The notes beneath the pieces were generated by a model. The model saw only the letters and a list, made by a program, of their open reading frames with translations, searched no databases and was not told where the DNA came from. Shown here piece by piece: positions 33,918 through 43,208 of a stretch of 64,000 nucleotides of DNA. This DNA comes from Paraglaciecola hydrolytica. Its GTDB lineage: Bacteria; Pseudomonadota; Gammaproteobacteria; Enterobacterales; Alteromonadaceae. Both the position numbers and the translations under genes were made by a program. The stretch is taken from contig NZ_LSNE01000007.1 in the NCBI RefSeq assembly GCF_001565895.1, forward strand, positions 320,845 to 384,844. The letters are read 5' to 3'. The first letter of the stretch is position 1; every line of letters starts with the position of its first letter.

Positions 33918-35150
33918 ATGTCTGCAGGTAAATGTCGTTTATGTGCTCAACCATTGCAGCATACTTTTATTGATCTTGGCATGTCGCCCTTATGTGAGAC
34001 TTATTTAACTGCAGAACAACTCGATTATGCTGAGAATTTTTATCCCTTACACACCTATGTATGTGAACATTGTTTGCTGGTGCAGCTCAGAGAATACGTG
34101 GCGCCTAAGGATATTTATCACGAATATCCGTATTTTTCTTCTTACTCGGATAGTTGGCTTGCACATGCGCAACGTTATTGCGACCTTGTACTGAAACGAT
34201 TCATGCTGAACCAACAGTCGCTGGTGATGGAAATCGCCAGTAACGATGGTTATTTACTGCAAAATTTTGTCAAACAACAAGTGCCTTGTCTTGGCATTGA
34301 ACCTGCAGCTAATGTTGCTAAGGTTGCTGTTGCACACGGAGTGCCTACGGTAGTTAAGTTTTTTGGACAAAAAACAGCTGAGTATTTGGTGCAGGAATAT
34401 GGCAAGGCAGATTTACTGATTGGTAATAATGTGCTGGCCCATGTGCCTGAGCTACGGGATTTTATTTCTGGTATGCGAACACTGCTAAAGCCTAGTGGTG
34501 TTATTACCATGGAGTTTCCGCACTTGCAGAAACTTATCCAGGAAAACCAATTTGATACTATCTATCACGAGCATTTTTCTTACTTATCGTTTCATGTCAC
34601 ACAAGCCGCATTTGCTCTGCATGGTCTGACTATTTTTGATGTAGAACAATTGCCAACTCACGGCGGTTCACTGCGAATTTATGCTAAACACAGTGATAAT
34701 GTCGTATTATCAATAGCAGATTCTGTGGCGACATTGTGTATGCAAGAGCGCGAGTGTGGTGCGGATCAACTAAGCAGTTATTTGAGCTTTGAAAATCAAG
34801 TGTGTGAAACCAAGTGGAAACTGCTGGAATTTTTGATTGAGGCAAAACGACAAGGTAAAACTGTTGTGGGTTATGGTGCGCCGGGTAAGGGCAATACCTT
34901 GCTTAATTACTGTGGTATTCGTTCAGACCTGCTTACTTATACCGTGGATAGAAGCCCTCATAAACAAGGTAAATTTACCCCAGGCACCCATATCGCTATT
35001 TTTGCACCTGAGCACATATTTGCTACTCGTCCTGACTACGTGTTGATATTGCCGTGGAACTTGGCCGATGAGATTAGTCAACAAATGGCTGGGATCCGTG
35101 AATGGGGTGGAAAATTTGTGGTACCCATCCCAGCTGTCCGAGTATTTTGA
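33918..35150 (+). CDS. Sugar C-methyltransferase, SAM-dependent
   Basis: 410 residues with the three-part build of NDP-hexose C-methyltransferases (TylC3-like): an N-terminal zinc-binding domain (CRLCAQPL and CEHCLLVQ), a SAM-binding domain with VMEIASNDGYLLQ, NNVLAHVPEL and the catalytic-type HEHFSYLS, and a C-terminal domain with VVGYGAPGKGNTLLNYCGI. It would place a methyl branch on an activated keto-sugar. AAGGAAAG precedes the ATG. First gene of a four-gene operon (next start 9 bases on). Confidence 0.92.
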   Translation: MSAGKCRLCAQPLQHTFIDLGMSPLCETYLTAEQLDYAENFYPLHTYVCEHCLLVQLREYVAPKDIYHEYPYFSSYSDSWLAHAQRYCDLVLKRFMLNQQSLVMEIASNDGYLLQNFVKQQVPCLGIEPAANVAKVAVAHGVPTVVKFFGQKTAEYLVQEYGKADLLIGNNVLAHVPELRDFISGMRTLLKPSGVITMEFPHLQKLIQENQFDTIYHEHFSYLSFHVTQAAFALHGLTIFDVEQLPTHGGSLRIYAKHSDNVVLSIADSVATLCMQERECGADQLSSYLSFENQVCETKWKLLEFLIEAKRQGKTVVGYGAPGKGNTLLNYCGIRSDLLTYTVDRSPHKQGKFTPGTHIAIFAPEHIFATRPDYVLILPWNLADEISQQMAGIREWGGKFVVPIPAVRVF

Positions 35151-35159
35151 GGTGAAATA

Positions 35160-36197
35160 ATGAATGTTCTTGTAACAGGTACTGAGGGTTATATCGGGAT
35201 GCGCCTAGCATCTTGGTTAATGGCCCATGGTCATCAAGTGACTGGCCTAGACTCAGGGTTTTATCGTGAAGGCACCTTGTATCATGATCCACTTGGTTTG
35301 CCTCAAATTCCGCATACTTGGTGCAGAGATTTACGCAGCATTACTGCCAAAGATCTAAGTGGTTTTGATGCCATAATTCATCTTGCCGAACTATCAAATG
35401 ATCCCTTGGGTGAGCAAAACCCCGAGATCACCTACCAAATCAATCATCAAGGTAGTGTGCAGCTTGCCCAAGCAGCAAGTACCGCTGGAGTAAAACGTCT
35501 CGTTTATGCTTCATCATGTAGCGTCTATGGTGCAGCTCTGAGTGATATCGTGGATGAAGATTCGCCAGTAAATCCGCAAACTGCTTATGCTAGGTGCAAA
35601 ACCTTAGCAGAAAGGGATTTGATGGCCATGACCAGTGCGGACTTTAGTGTGGTTTTTTTGCGCAATGCCACAGCTTATGGCCCTTCACCTAGAATGCGTT
35701 TTGACATTGTACTTAATGATCTTTGTGCGCTTGCTTGGACACAAAAGAAAATTGCCATGCTCAGTGATGGCAGCCCGTGGCGACCCATAGTGCACATTGA
35801 AGATATTTGTGAGGCGATGCGCTGCGCCCTCGAAGCTCCTATAGAGGCAGTTAATGGTGAGGTTTTTAACGTCGGCCATAGCGATGAAAATTATCGTATT
35901 CGGGATATTGCTAATATCATCGCTTCGGTATTTACCGACTGTGAAGTGACTACCGGACCACCCAGTGGTGACAATCGCAGTTATCGGGTGTCCTTTGAAA
36001 AAATCACGACTCAGTTACCCGGCTTTCAATGTCGCTGGACTGCGGAAAAAGGCGCGCTGGAATTAAAACGTTTGTTTGAACGTATTGATATGACTCAGGA
36101 GATCTATAAATTTCGCGCTTTCACACGCTTGAAACAACTTAGCTACTTACAGCGTACCGGCCAGCTAGATGAGCAGCTTTATTGGAGCGCTAGATGA
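35160..36197 (+). CDS. NAD-dependent sugar epimerase/dehydratase (extended SDR)
   Basis: 345 residues. Rossmann motif VTGTEGYIG at the N-terminus, catalytic ASSCSVYG and YARCK (Tyr/Lys), then the substrate-binding RPIVHIEDICEA and FNVGHSDENYRI. It acts on a nucleotide-sugar at C4 or nearby; exact substrate not readable. AGGTGAAATA precedes the ATG. It overlaps the RmlC-like gene by four bases (ATGA). Confidence 0.88.
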   Translation: MNVLVTGTEGYIGMRLASWLMAHGHQVTGLDSGFYREGTLYHDPLGLPQIPHTWCRDLRSITAKDLSGFDAIIHLAELSNDPLGEQNPEITYQINHQGSVQLAQAASTAGVKRLVYASSCSVYGAALSDIVDEDSPVNPQTAYARCKTLAERDLMAMTSADFSVVFLRNATAYGPSPRMRFDIVLNDLCALAWTQKKIAMLSDGSPWRPIVHIEDICEAMRCALEAPIEAVNGEVFNVGHSDENYRIRDIANIIASVFTDCEVTTGPPSGDNRSYRVSFEKITTQLPGFQCRWTAEKGALELKRLFERIDMTQEIYKFRAFTRLKQLSYLQRTGQLDEQLYWSAR

Positions 36198-36793
36198 AGT
36201 TTTTAGCGACAGATCTTGCCGGGGTTTTTGTAATAGAGATTGAGCCCAATGTGGATCATCGTGGTTTTTTTGCACGTCTGTGGTGTGAAGATGAATTTGG
36301 GCAACATGGTCTAGCCACTGACTTTGTGCAATCGAGTGTATGCCACAATGGACTTAAAGGCACATTACGTGGCTTGCATTTTCAATGGCCGCCTTGTCGG
36401 GAGGCCAAGCTGGTGCGCTGTATACGCGGTAGTGTTTATGATGTGGTTGTGGACTTACGGCCTGATTCAGCAACCTTTACTCAGCATTTTGCTGTGGTGC
36501 TGGACAGTGAAAAACACAATGCAGTGTATGTACCTGCGGGTTTTGCCCATGCTTATCAAACACTGGAACACAACAGCGATTTGCTCTACATGATGTCAGA
36601 TTTCTATCGTCCTGAGTTGTCAGATGGGTTTCGTTACGATGATTCGGCCTTTGAGATAACATGGCCTTTGCCTGTAGAGTGCATCGCCGAGCGCGATAAA
36701 CTTTACCCGGATTTTAATCCCGAGGAATATGCTAAGCGATATACTACCTTAGGTAAAAATAGCCATTCACTGTTCAGTAAGAGTACAAGGTAA
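36194..36793 (+). CDS. RmlC-like NDP-sugar 3,5-epimerase
   Basis: 199-residue cupin epimerase of the dTDP-4-dehydrorhamnose 3,5-epimerase family. Conserved HRGFFARLW, SVCHNGLKGTLRGLHFQ with the catalytic His, VDLRPDS and YVPAGFAHAYQTLE (general acid region) are present. No rmlABD genes lie nearby, so it probably epimerises another NDP-4-keto sugar, perhaps the methylated one. Overlaps both neighbours' boundaries: coupled to the SDR gene (ATGA) and immediately followed by the deacetylase ATG. Confidence 0.9.
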   Translation: MKFLATDLAGVFVIEIEPNVDHRGFFARLWCEDEFGQHGLATDFVQSSVCHNGLKGTLRGLHFQWPPCREAKLVRCIRGSVYDVVVDLRPDSATFTQHFAVVLDSEKHNAVYVPAGFAHAYQTLEHNSDLLYMMSDFYRPELSDGFRYDDSAFEITWPLPVECIAERDKLYPDFNPEEYAKRYTTLGKNSHSLFSKSTR

Positions 36794-37435
36794 ATGATGC
36801 CTCTGATAAGTATGCAAAAAGTTGAACGTTTACTGTGTATTGGTGCCCACTGTGATGACATAGAAATTGGCGCGGGTGGTACTATTATGCGTCTTATTGC
36901 ACAAAATCCAGATATACATATTCGTTGGGTGATATTAACCGGTGCAGATCCCATTAGGGCTGCAGAGGCGCGCCAAGCTGCTGCACTATTTACTCAAGGC
37001 GCGACACAGGTTCAAGTTGATATATTGGGTTTTAAAGATGGGTATTTACCCTGGCAAGGTGAACAGCTTAAAAGTGCTTTTGAAATCTTGAAACAAGACT
37101 TTGTCCCTGATTTGATTTTTACCCATTACGCGCAAGATAAACATCAAGATCACCGCTGTGCCGCTGAGCTTACGTGGAATACTTGGCGTAACCATGCCAT
37201 TCTTGAATACGAGATACTCAAGTGGGATGGTGATCTTGGTCAACCCAATACCTTTGTACCTTTAGATGAAAGTCTTAGCCAAGGTAAAGTTGAGCAAATT
37301 TATACTACCTTTGTCACTCAGCAAACTCGCTCTTGGTTTGAAAAAGAAACCTTTTTGGCCTTAATGCGGATCAGGGGGGTTGAGTGTAACGCTCAATATG
37401 CCGAGGCCTTTTACGCTAGAAAGATCATTTGGTAA
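36794..37435 (+). CDS. PIG-L family deacetylase
   Basis: 213-residue zinc deacetylase of the PIG-L/LmbE fold. Zinc motif GAHCDDIEIGAGGT near residue 18, and HYAQDKHQDHRCAAE with the further His ligands. It would remove an N-acetyl group from an amino sugar. Two ATGs at 36794 and 36797 directly follow the epimerase stop; a third start at residue 7 is possible. Last gene of the plus-strand operon; its stop lies five bases from the stop of the convergent cytidylyltransferase gene. Confidence 0.9.
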   Translation: MMPLISMQKVERLLCIGAHCDDIEIGAGGTIMRLIAQNPDIHIRWVILTGADPIRAAEARQAAALFTQGATQVQVDILGFKDGYLPWQGEQLKSAFEILKQDFVPDLIFTHYAQDKHQDHRCAAELTWNTWRNHAILEYEILKWDGDLGQPNTFVPLDESLSQGKVEQIYTTFVTQQTRSWFEKETFLALMRIRGVECNAQYAEAFYARKIIW

Positions 37436-37440
37436 GGTTT

Positions 37441-38217
37441 TTAATTAAGCCAAACACGCCAGCGTTTTTCTTGTTGTTCTACCCACTGGTCAAAGGAAAT
37501 TTTGTCTTTGAGGGTATCCATGCAGGCCCAAAAACCCTGGTGAGGGTAAGCCACCAACTGCTGTGCATCGATCAATCGTTTAAAAGGCTCTTCAACCAAT
37601 TCTTCACCCTCGTGTAAATAATCAAAAATGCCAGTTTTAAATATAAAAAAACCACCATTAATCCAAAATTCTGATTGATGTGCCGGACGAATATCCTGCA
37701 CTAAACCTTCTTGGCTTAGTTCTACTGTGTGAAAACTGCTGTTTGGCCGCACACAAGCAAAGCTGGCTATTTTATCTTGTTGAGTAAAGTGGGCAACATA
37801 CTCGTTTAGTGGTAAATCTGACAAACCGTCACTGTAATTGGCCATAAATACTTCATCTGCCACAAGGTAAGGGCGGATCATCCTTAAGCGCTCTCCAATA
37901 TTGGCCTCTGGTCCTGTATCCACAAAGGTGATATGCCAATCACTGCCATCTTCATTGATTAAATGCAGCGTATTATCTTCTACTGAGCTATTAACTGGAT
38001 GTTGAGCAGTTGCTATTTGGTTTATAAAAAACTGTTTAATCAAATCACCCTTGTAACCTAAACAAAGAATAAATTCATTGTGACCATAATGAGCATAATA
38101 CTGCATAAGATGCCAAAGAATCGGTTGTTCACCAATGGGCACCAATGATTTGGGTAGGGTTTCAGTATATTCTCTTAGTCGAGTGCCCAAACCGCCACAA
38201 AAAAATACAACTTTCAT
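37441..38217 (-). CDS. rfbF: Glucose-1-phosphate cytidylyltransferase
   Basis: Makes CDP-glucose from CTP and glucose-1-phosphate, the entry to CDP-sugars. N-terminal FCGGLGTRLREYTETLPKSLVPIG is the RfbF nucleotide loop, followed by GYKGDLIKQFF, DTGPEANIGERL, and NYSDGLSDLPL (metal Asp) and the C-terminal GFWACMDTLKDK. 258 residues, normal. No rfbG or rfbH is next to it, so the downstream pathway must use the two SDR enzymes here or genes elsewhere. Last gene of the minus-strand operon. Confidence 0.92.
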   Translation of the reverse strand: MKVVFFCGGLGTRLREYTETLPKSLVPIGEQPILWHLMQYYAHYGHNEFILCLGYKGDLIKQFFINQIATAQHPVNSSVEDNTLHLINEDGSDWHITFVDTGPEANIGERLRMIRPYLVADEVFMANYSDGLSDLPLNEYVAHFTQQDKIASFACVRPNSSFHTVELSQEGLVQDIRPAHQSEFWINGGFFIFKTGIFDYLHEGEELVEEPFKRLIDAQQLVAYPHQGFWACMDTLKDKISFDQWVEQQEKRWRVWLN

Positions 38218-38266
38218 GGCCTATCCCTTTTATGTTGTACTAATAAATATTGCGTAGTGAGTCTGT

Positions 38267-39577
38267 TCATTTTACTTCCTTAAGCAAGCCATGGTTTAGT
38301 AAGGTTTTTACACTCAAGACAAGGAGCGCAAAAGGCAGCTTACTGCGCTGTGCAATATCCAATAAGTTATGCTGACCATCGGCGAGATTAAGCACCCACA
38401 ACATCGCCATTTGTGACTCTGCTGTTACTTGTAAACCACCTATGTCGCTATATAGATCATATTTAGAAAGCCTTGGCTCCCCTTTAGGTTTGGCATTAAG
38501 GTAGTATTTATTGTTTTCTAGAATGTCGAATATATCCAAACAAGCTTTCATTGACTTTGCGAGCTGCTCCGCTTGCACAAAGTCCAAATTGTCGGCAGAA
38601 GTGTGATATTCAGGAAAAGTACCATGGGGAGTTCTAGATAACCTGCCCACCGACAAATTAAACCCGGGTGAACAATACTGGCGCTCGTCGTAGCCGTAGG
38701 GCGAAAAATCGACAAGTGTATAGTCATTTTGTTGCCGCAGTACATAAGCGGCAGATTGATCTATTTCTGTCTCACCTTGGCGGCTGCGTTTATAGCTTAG
38801 ACAACCTGGATCACCTAATCCGGCCAATACTAGACCGTGCTTGATATTGGCTACTGTCGCTTCGTTTCGCGCCAGCCAAGTGATAGCGCCTATGGTGCCG
38901 GGAATAAACACAAAGCGGTATGAATAACGAAGAGTTTGATTTTGCAGAAATTGAGCGAGATGAGCAGCAATAGCAACACCAGATAGATTATCGTTAGCCA
39001 AAGAGGGATGGCAAATATGACAAGATATCAGCACTTCCTCTTTTAACTCTCCCGGAATAAGTAACTCTGCATAAGTGAGTGAGCCCGGTTTAAGTGAAGA
39101 ATCAATGCATACTTCATAGTCATCCTCAGCTAGGGCATCTAGCTGATTCTGGCTGAGGCACAAGCCCCAATTAGGCTGATAATAGGCAGTGCGATAAGGG
39201 ATGAGATCCACTTGTTCGGGTAAAGTAAACAAGTGTTCCTTTAGTTTTTTAAGAGGCAAAGTGGCATGAAAAGGTAGGCTATAATTCAGCACATGCAGAT
39301 TAGACTCTTGGAAATCAATCACACGTTGGCCATCGCTGTTTTTTAAATAGGCGTCGCGAATATTCCATTCATCAGGCACTAGCCAATCAAACACTTCAGT
39401 ACCCGAGGGAACTTCATGTATCTCAAGAGGTAACAATCGTTTGAGTATTGCAAGGGTTTCCCGCACTCCATTTCCAGTGATACTGCGACAAATGGGGAAT
39501 AACTCAACTACCAAGTTATGGAGTTGCTCTCCCAATTGCAGTTCATCGGTGGTGGAGTAAAAGCTATCTTTAAGCAT
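38267..39577 (-). CDS. DUF4910 aminopeptidase-like protein
   Basis: 436 residues, the polysaccharide-cluster family with an M28-like aminopeptidase fold and a C-terminal winged helix. Candidate zinc ligands are seen in ISCHICHPSLANDNLSG, YDERQYCSPGFN and HTSADNLDF. The start region (LFPICRSITGNGVRETL) and PSGTEVFDWLVPDEW are family hallmarks. Such proteins occur in O-antigen and sugar clusters; their reaction is unproven, possibly amide hydrolysis of an acylated amino sugar. Sits between the SDR and rfbF genes with short gaps. Confidence 0.85.
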   Translation of the reverse strand: MLKDSFYSTTDELQLGEQLHNLVVELFPICRSITGNGVRETLAILKRLLPLEIHEVPSGTEVFDWLVPDEWNIRDAYLKNSDGQRVIDFQESNLHVLNYSLPFHATLPLKKLKEHLFTLPEQVDLIPYRTAYYQPNWGLCLSQNQLDALAEDDYEVCIDSSLKPGSLTYAELLIPGELKEEVLISCHICHPSLANDNLSGVAIAAHLAQFLQNQTLRYSYRFVFIPGTIGAITWLARNEATVANIKHGLVLAGLGDPGCLSYKRSRQGETEIDQSAAYVLRQQNDYTLVDFSPYGYDERQYCSPGFNLSVGRLSRTPHGTFPEYHTSADNLDFVQAEQLAKSMKACLDIFDILENNKYYLNAKPKGEPRLSKYDLYSDIGGLQVTAESQMAMLWVLNLADGQHNLLDIAQRSKLPFALLVLSVKTLLNHGLLKEVK

Positions 39578-39607
39578 GGATATGTAACCTCTTGGCTATC
39601 TTTTGAC

Positions 39608-40534
39608 TTAACTTTTGTACTGTTGCGTTTGATACCAAGCAATGGTCTGGTTTAAACCTTCATCTAAACTCACTTGGCTTTGCCAATTCAGCTTCTGCGC
39701 TGTTTCGCTTACTTTAGCCAGCCTTTGTTGTTCCAACTTACGCTCGGGAAGTGCGCCTATAGAGGGCTTAAGATCAGGCGCTATTTGCTTGAGGATTTTC
39801 GTGACAACATCCGCAACAGTATAAAATTGGCCAGAACCTAAATCTATTGTTTGGCCATCCAGTTCAGTGCTACAACCAAGTCGCAATAAACCCTCCACCA
39901 CATCACTCACATAGATCCAATCAATCTTGCGTTGGCCACTTGAAATTTGCGGACTTCGCTGGTTCAGAGCTTGGAGAATAGTATAAGGAACCAGTTTGTT
40001 AAGATCTCTCTGTCCCGGCCCATACACCATAAAAATCCGAGCAATCACCACTGGTAAATTATATAAGGCATGAAACATACGCGCGTAAGCGCTAGCGGCA
40101 TATTTAGCGGCTGCATAAGGAGAGCAGGGAACACCATTAGAATCACCGCGTTCAGGTTCTTCTTGTGAATGAGTGAGCACCAGCTTTTTGCAACTACCTA
40201 ATTGTTGGGTCGCGCTTAGGACATTAATTGTGCTCAGTAGATTATTTTCGAAAGTGGCCTGTACTGCCTTAAGCTCTCGTCTGCCGTCAACAGTACTAGC
40301 GAGGTGGAAAATGTAAGTCGGTTGTAAGTTATCTATCAGAGCCTTGACTGCACCAAGCTCAGTAACATCGAGTTGTATCCACTCTATTCCAATTACTAAG
40401 GGCTTTTGGCTCAAATATATTCCGACAACTCTAGCGCCCAGTTTAAGCAGACGTTGACACAAATGGAGGCCAATAAATCCACTGGCCCCGGTAACTAAAA
40501 CACATGCTGATTTATAAGGAGAGTGAGAGTCCAT
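39608..40534 (-). CDS. NAD-dependent epimerase/dehydratase (SDR)
   Basis: 308-residue extended SDR. Rossmann motif VTGASGFIGLHLCQRL, Tyr/Lys pair in YAAAKYAAS, then RIFMVYGPGQRDLNK and the substrate loop KIDWIYVSDVVEGL. The usual catalytic Ser/Thr strand reads LVLTHSQEEPE. It could be a CDP- or GDP-sugar 4-reductase, dehydratase or epimerase. It is shorter than CDP-glucose 4,6-dehydratase (about 357), so it is not a clear RfbG. 30 bases upstream of the DUF4910 gene. Confidence 0.88.
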   Translation of the reverse strand: MDSHSPYKSACVLVTGASGFIGLHLCQRLLKLGARVVGIYLSQKPLVIGIEWIQLDVTELGAVKALIDNLQPTYIFHLASTVDGRRELKAVQATFENNLLSTINVLSATQQLGSCKKLVLTHSQEEPERGDSNGVPCSPYAAAKYAASAYARMFHALYNLPVVIARIFMVYGPGQRDLNKLVPYTILQALNQRSPQISSGQRKIDWIYVSDVVEGLLRLGCSTELDGQTIDLGSGQFYTVADVVTKILKQIAPDLKPSIGALPERKLEQQRLAKVSETAQKLNWQSQVSLDEGLNQTIAWYQTQQYKS

Positions 40535-40573
40535 TAATTAAGCCATGTGATAGGTATGTTTGACGTCCATCAT

Positions 40574-41491
40574 TTAAAACGCTTGTCGTTTCAGAGTTAT
40601 CAACCACAAAGTTTTACGCAAAATTTTGTGACGTAACCAAGTAAACCGACGCATAAGGTAGAAACAAATTCGCCACTTTTCGGCAATACTAATAGGGGCT
40701 TTGCAAGTGCTGATAAAGCGATAGGTATGCAAGTCAATTTTTTGCGCCAAGCTGGCACCTAAGGGAGTTTTACGTTGTTTGGCAATTTCTTTGCTCATTA
40801 GTAGGGTGGATGTTTGTGCATCAAATCGTCTGACAAACAATCGTTCAGGTACTTCAACAAATTTACCTAACAAAGTTAACTCAGCAACCATGCTGATATC
40901 AGATCCTGGCAGAGGTCTGATTAAGCTGGTCTTACGTAAAGCTGATGACCTAATAATGCCGTGCATAGCGTTATTGATCTTTTCTCGATTGAGGTATTTG
41001 ATAAAACGCTCAGAAGGTCGTTCATCTTCAAGATTAAAATCGTCAAAATACTCACTTATAATCTCTTCACCACGAGGATCTAACATCAGTAAATAGGCTT
41101 GCGGATAAACCAAAACCACATCAGGGCGGGTATCTAATATTACGATGCATTTTTCGAAAAAATGTTCCAGACAAAAATCGCTGTCTGCTGCCCATTTAAA
41201 ATACTGTCCAGTTGATAACTCAAAAGCACGATCGAAGTTTTTAAAAAGCCCGATGTTATCTGGATTTCTGTGATATTTAATCCTTGTATCACGAGCCGCA
41301 AAATCGCGACAAATTGCTTCAGTCTCGTCGGTAGACGCATTGTCGACGATAATTAATTCGAAATCTGTAAAACTCTGTTCAAGAATAGATTCGATAGCAT
41401 CGATTATCCATTTTGCCCCATTATAGACAGGCAGGCCGACACTCAATAAGGGGCTGGCAGATTGTATATTCTGCACTGATTCTAGTTTCAA
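40574..41491 (-). CDS. GT2-family glycosyltransferase
   Basis: About 305 residues. GT-A fold: VGLPVYNGAKWI, ELIIVDNASTDET, and WAADSD in place of the usual DxD, with a short basic C-terminal tail. TTG 41491 is chosen because AGAGGT lies seven bases upstream; in-frame ATG 41548 and TTG 41596 would add a hydrophobic stretch with no ribosome site. It transfers a sugar onto a growing glycan, probably LPS or a capsule. First gene of the minus-strand operon. Confidence 0.85.
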   Translation of the reverse strand: MKLESVQNIQSASPLLSVGLPVYNGAKWIIDAIESILEQSFTDFELIIVDNASTDETEAICRDFAARDTRIKYHRNPDNIGLFKNFDRAFELSTGQYFKWAADSDFCLEHFFEKCIVILDTRPDVVLVYPQAYLLMLDPRGEEIISEYFDDFNLEDERPSERFIKYLNREKINNAMHGIIRSSALRKTSLIRPLPGSDISMVAELTLLGKFVEVPERLFVRRFDAQTSTLLMSKEIAKQRKTPLGASLAQKIDLHTYRFISTCKAPISIAEKWRICFYLMRRFTWLRHKILRKTLWLITLKRQAF

Positions 41492-41701
41492 ACTGGTGAC
41501 CTCTATAAGGGTTAAAGCTAGTTTTATTGACCCTTCTAAGTAGATCATTAGCCAAGCTAGTGAAGTCATCATAAACAGAGCACATATTTCAAGCAAGTTT
41601 TGATTAACCTGAGTTGAATCAATACTTTGCGGATTAAAGTTATTTCAAGTCAGCTTACTGTCGTGTTAGGCTAAAAAACTAACAGTATATCGAGATTTGC
41701 C

Positions 41702-42649
41702 ATGGGTGAGCTTACGACTAGCCGTCACAATTTTAGCGTTTCTCAGTTGTCCTCCACCAATAGCGTTCCCACTTGGTATATCGCTGTGTTTGCTCATAAT
41801 GAAGCCAAAAACATTGGTTTAGCTCTTGATAGTATTGTTGCGTCGACCCAGCATAAAGATGTGGCTGTATTTGTGTTGGCAAATGGTTGTAAAGATGCGA
41901 CGACAGACGTTGTGCGCGCAAAAGCCGCCACAGTTAACAACCTTTATTTGCTCGAAACAGATTTTGGCGACAAGGCCAATGCTTGGAATTTGTTTGTGCA
42001 TGACGTTTTGCCTCACACTGGGTTGAAGGAAAGTGATAGCTGTTTTTTTATGGACGGGGATGTTACCTGTTCAGTTAATACGTTTTCATACTTAGCCAGT
42101 GCGCTATATGAAGCTCCTCGAGCTGAAGCGGCGGGAGCGATGCCGGCTACTGGTCGTGATCGAGACGCTTGGCGGCAGCGTATGACTGCTAATGGTATGT
42201 TGGCGGGTAACTGCTACGCATTGCGCAGCTCATTTGTCTTATACTTGCAGCAACAGCAGGTCCGAATACCTATTGGTTTGATTGGTGAAGATTTTTTTGT
42301 GTCTTGGTTAGTGGCAAGTAATGTTTGGCGCAATGACTATTTAGATAATCAAGGGATGCGTTGTATTTTCCATAGTAGAGCAGAGTTTTCCTTCCGTTCA
42401 TTATCCCTTTTGCGTCCGTCGGATTATCGGCTTTATCTGCGCCGAAAATGGCGATATACCCTAAGGGGCATACAACATCAAATGTTGATGTTACTTATGC
42501 GCCATCGCTTGGGAGTTTTGCCCACAGACGTGGAGCAACTATATAAAACCGCGCCTTTACCATCACGTTTGGTTTGGTGTGGCTTCGATACGCCATTACG
42601 GACGTTGGCAGTGCACCTGATCAGAAAAAAGTCTTTTGCTAGGCATTAA
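41702..42649 (+). CDS. GT2-family glycosyltransferase
   Basis: 315 residues. GT-A fold with IAVFAHNEAKNIGLALDSI at the start, VLANGCKDATTDVV, FFMDGDVTCS (DxD-type metal site) and LIGEDFFVSWLV acceptor region, followed by a basic tail with RRKWRYTLRG. No membrane segments. Divergent from the other GT2 gene with about 100-200 bases between them; its 3' end overlaps the convergent kinase gene by 11 bases. Acceptor unknown. Confidence 0.85.
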   Translation: MGELTTSRHNFSVSQLSSTNSVPTWYIAVFAHNEAKNIGLALDSIVASTQHKDVAVFVLANGCKDATTDVVRAKAATVNNLYLLETDFGDKANAWNLFVHDVLPHTGLKESDSCFFMDGDVTCSVNTFSYLASALYEAPRAEAAGAMPATGRDRDAWRQRMTANGMLAGNCYALRSSFVLYLQQQQVRIPIGLIGEDFFVSWLVASNVWRNDYLDNQGMRCIFHSRAEFSFRSLSLLRPSDYRLYLRRKWRYTLRGIQHQMLMLLMRHRLGVLPTDVEQLYKTAPLPSRLVWCGFDTPLRTLAVHLIRKKSFARH

Positions 42650-43193
42650 GTGAAACTCGATAGCGTTCTGCTGGGAGTAACTTGAGCTGTTCCACCACAG
42701 TATTACATCGCTGAGTCACGCTGCCCTGCACATGAATATGTGGAATGTGATGTTGTCTTAAGTAGTGAGCAATAAAAGCCTGAAACTCATGGCGGTTGGC
42801 ATCGCCAGAACGCTCCCATGTGTTATCGTAAGGTATGTCATCCCCACACAACACCACCAAAGCATAACGAGACCAGCAATCTGCCGCGAGTTGGTTTAAT
42901 TGAGGCAAGGCTGAGCCATGGTAATGCAAGGCAAAATGCCATGTAGTAAAGGCATTAGTATCACACAGTAAATAGTCGCTAGCAGTGATAATCGCTTCAT
43001 CCTCCCAGCGGTTTTGCGTTTGCGCGATGTGTAATAATTGCTCAGGACTAAGGCGTCGCTCTACCTGATGTGCAAGCCAATATTCGCGGCCGTACTCAGC
43101 GACTGTGATGGTGTTTAAACGTTTGGCTAGGGTCTCGCACAGGGTGGTTTTTCCAGTGGAAGGTCCTCCGAGGAAAACAATTTTTTTAATCAT
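42639..43193 (-). CDS. Ribosylnicotinamide kinase (NadR C-terminal-like)
   Basis: Phosphorylates nicotinamide riboside to NMN. 184 residues equal to the kinase domain of NadR: Walker A VFLGGPSTGKTTLCE, then AEYGREYWLAHQ, and LLCDTNAFTTWHF. In enterobacteria this domain is the C-terminal part of one NadR protein; here it is a separate gene 15 bases after the adenylyltransferase gene. Last gene of the pnuC operon. Confidence 0.88.
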   Translation of the reverse strand: MIKKIVFLGGPSTGKTTLCETLAKRLNTITVAEYGREYWLAHQVERRLSPEQLLHIAQTQNRWEDEAIITASDYLLCDTNAFTTWHFALHYHGSALPQLNQLAADCWSRYALVVLCGDDIPYDNTWERSGDANRHEFQAFIAHYLRQHHIPHIHVQGSVTQRCNTVVEQLKLLPAERYRVSLNA

Positions 43194-43208
43194 TAATTAT
43201 TTGTTTAA

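Noticed and set aside
33918-41491. Complete dTDP-rhamnose or CDP-abequose/tyvelose pathway
   Set aside because: rmlA, rmlB, rmlD, rfbG and rfbH are not present in the window; only single members (RmlC-like, RfbF) are.
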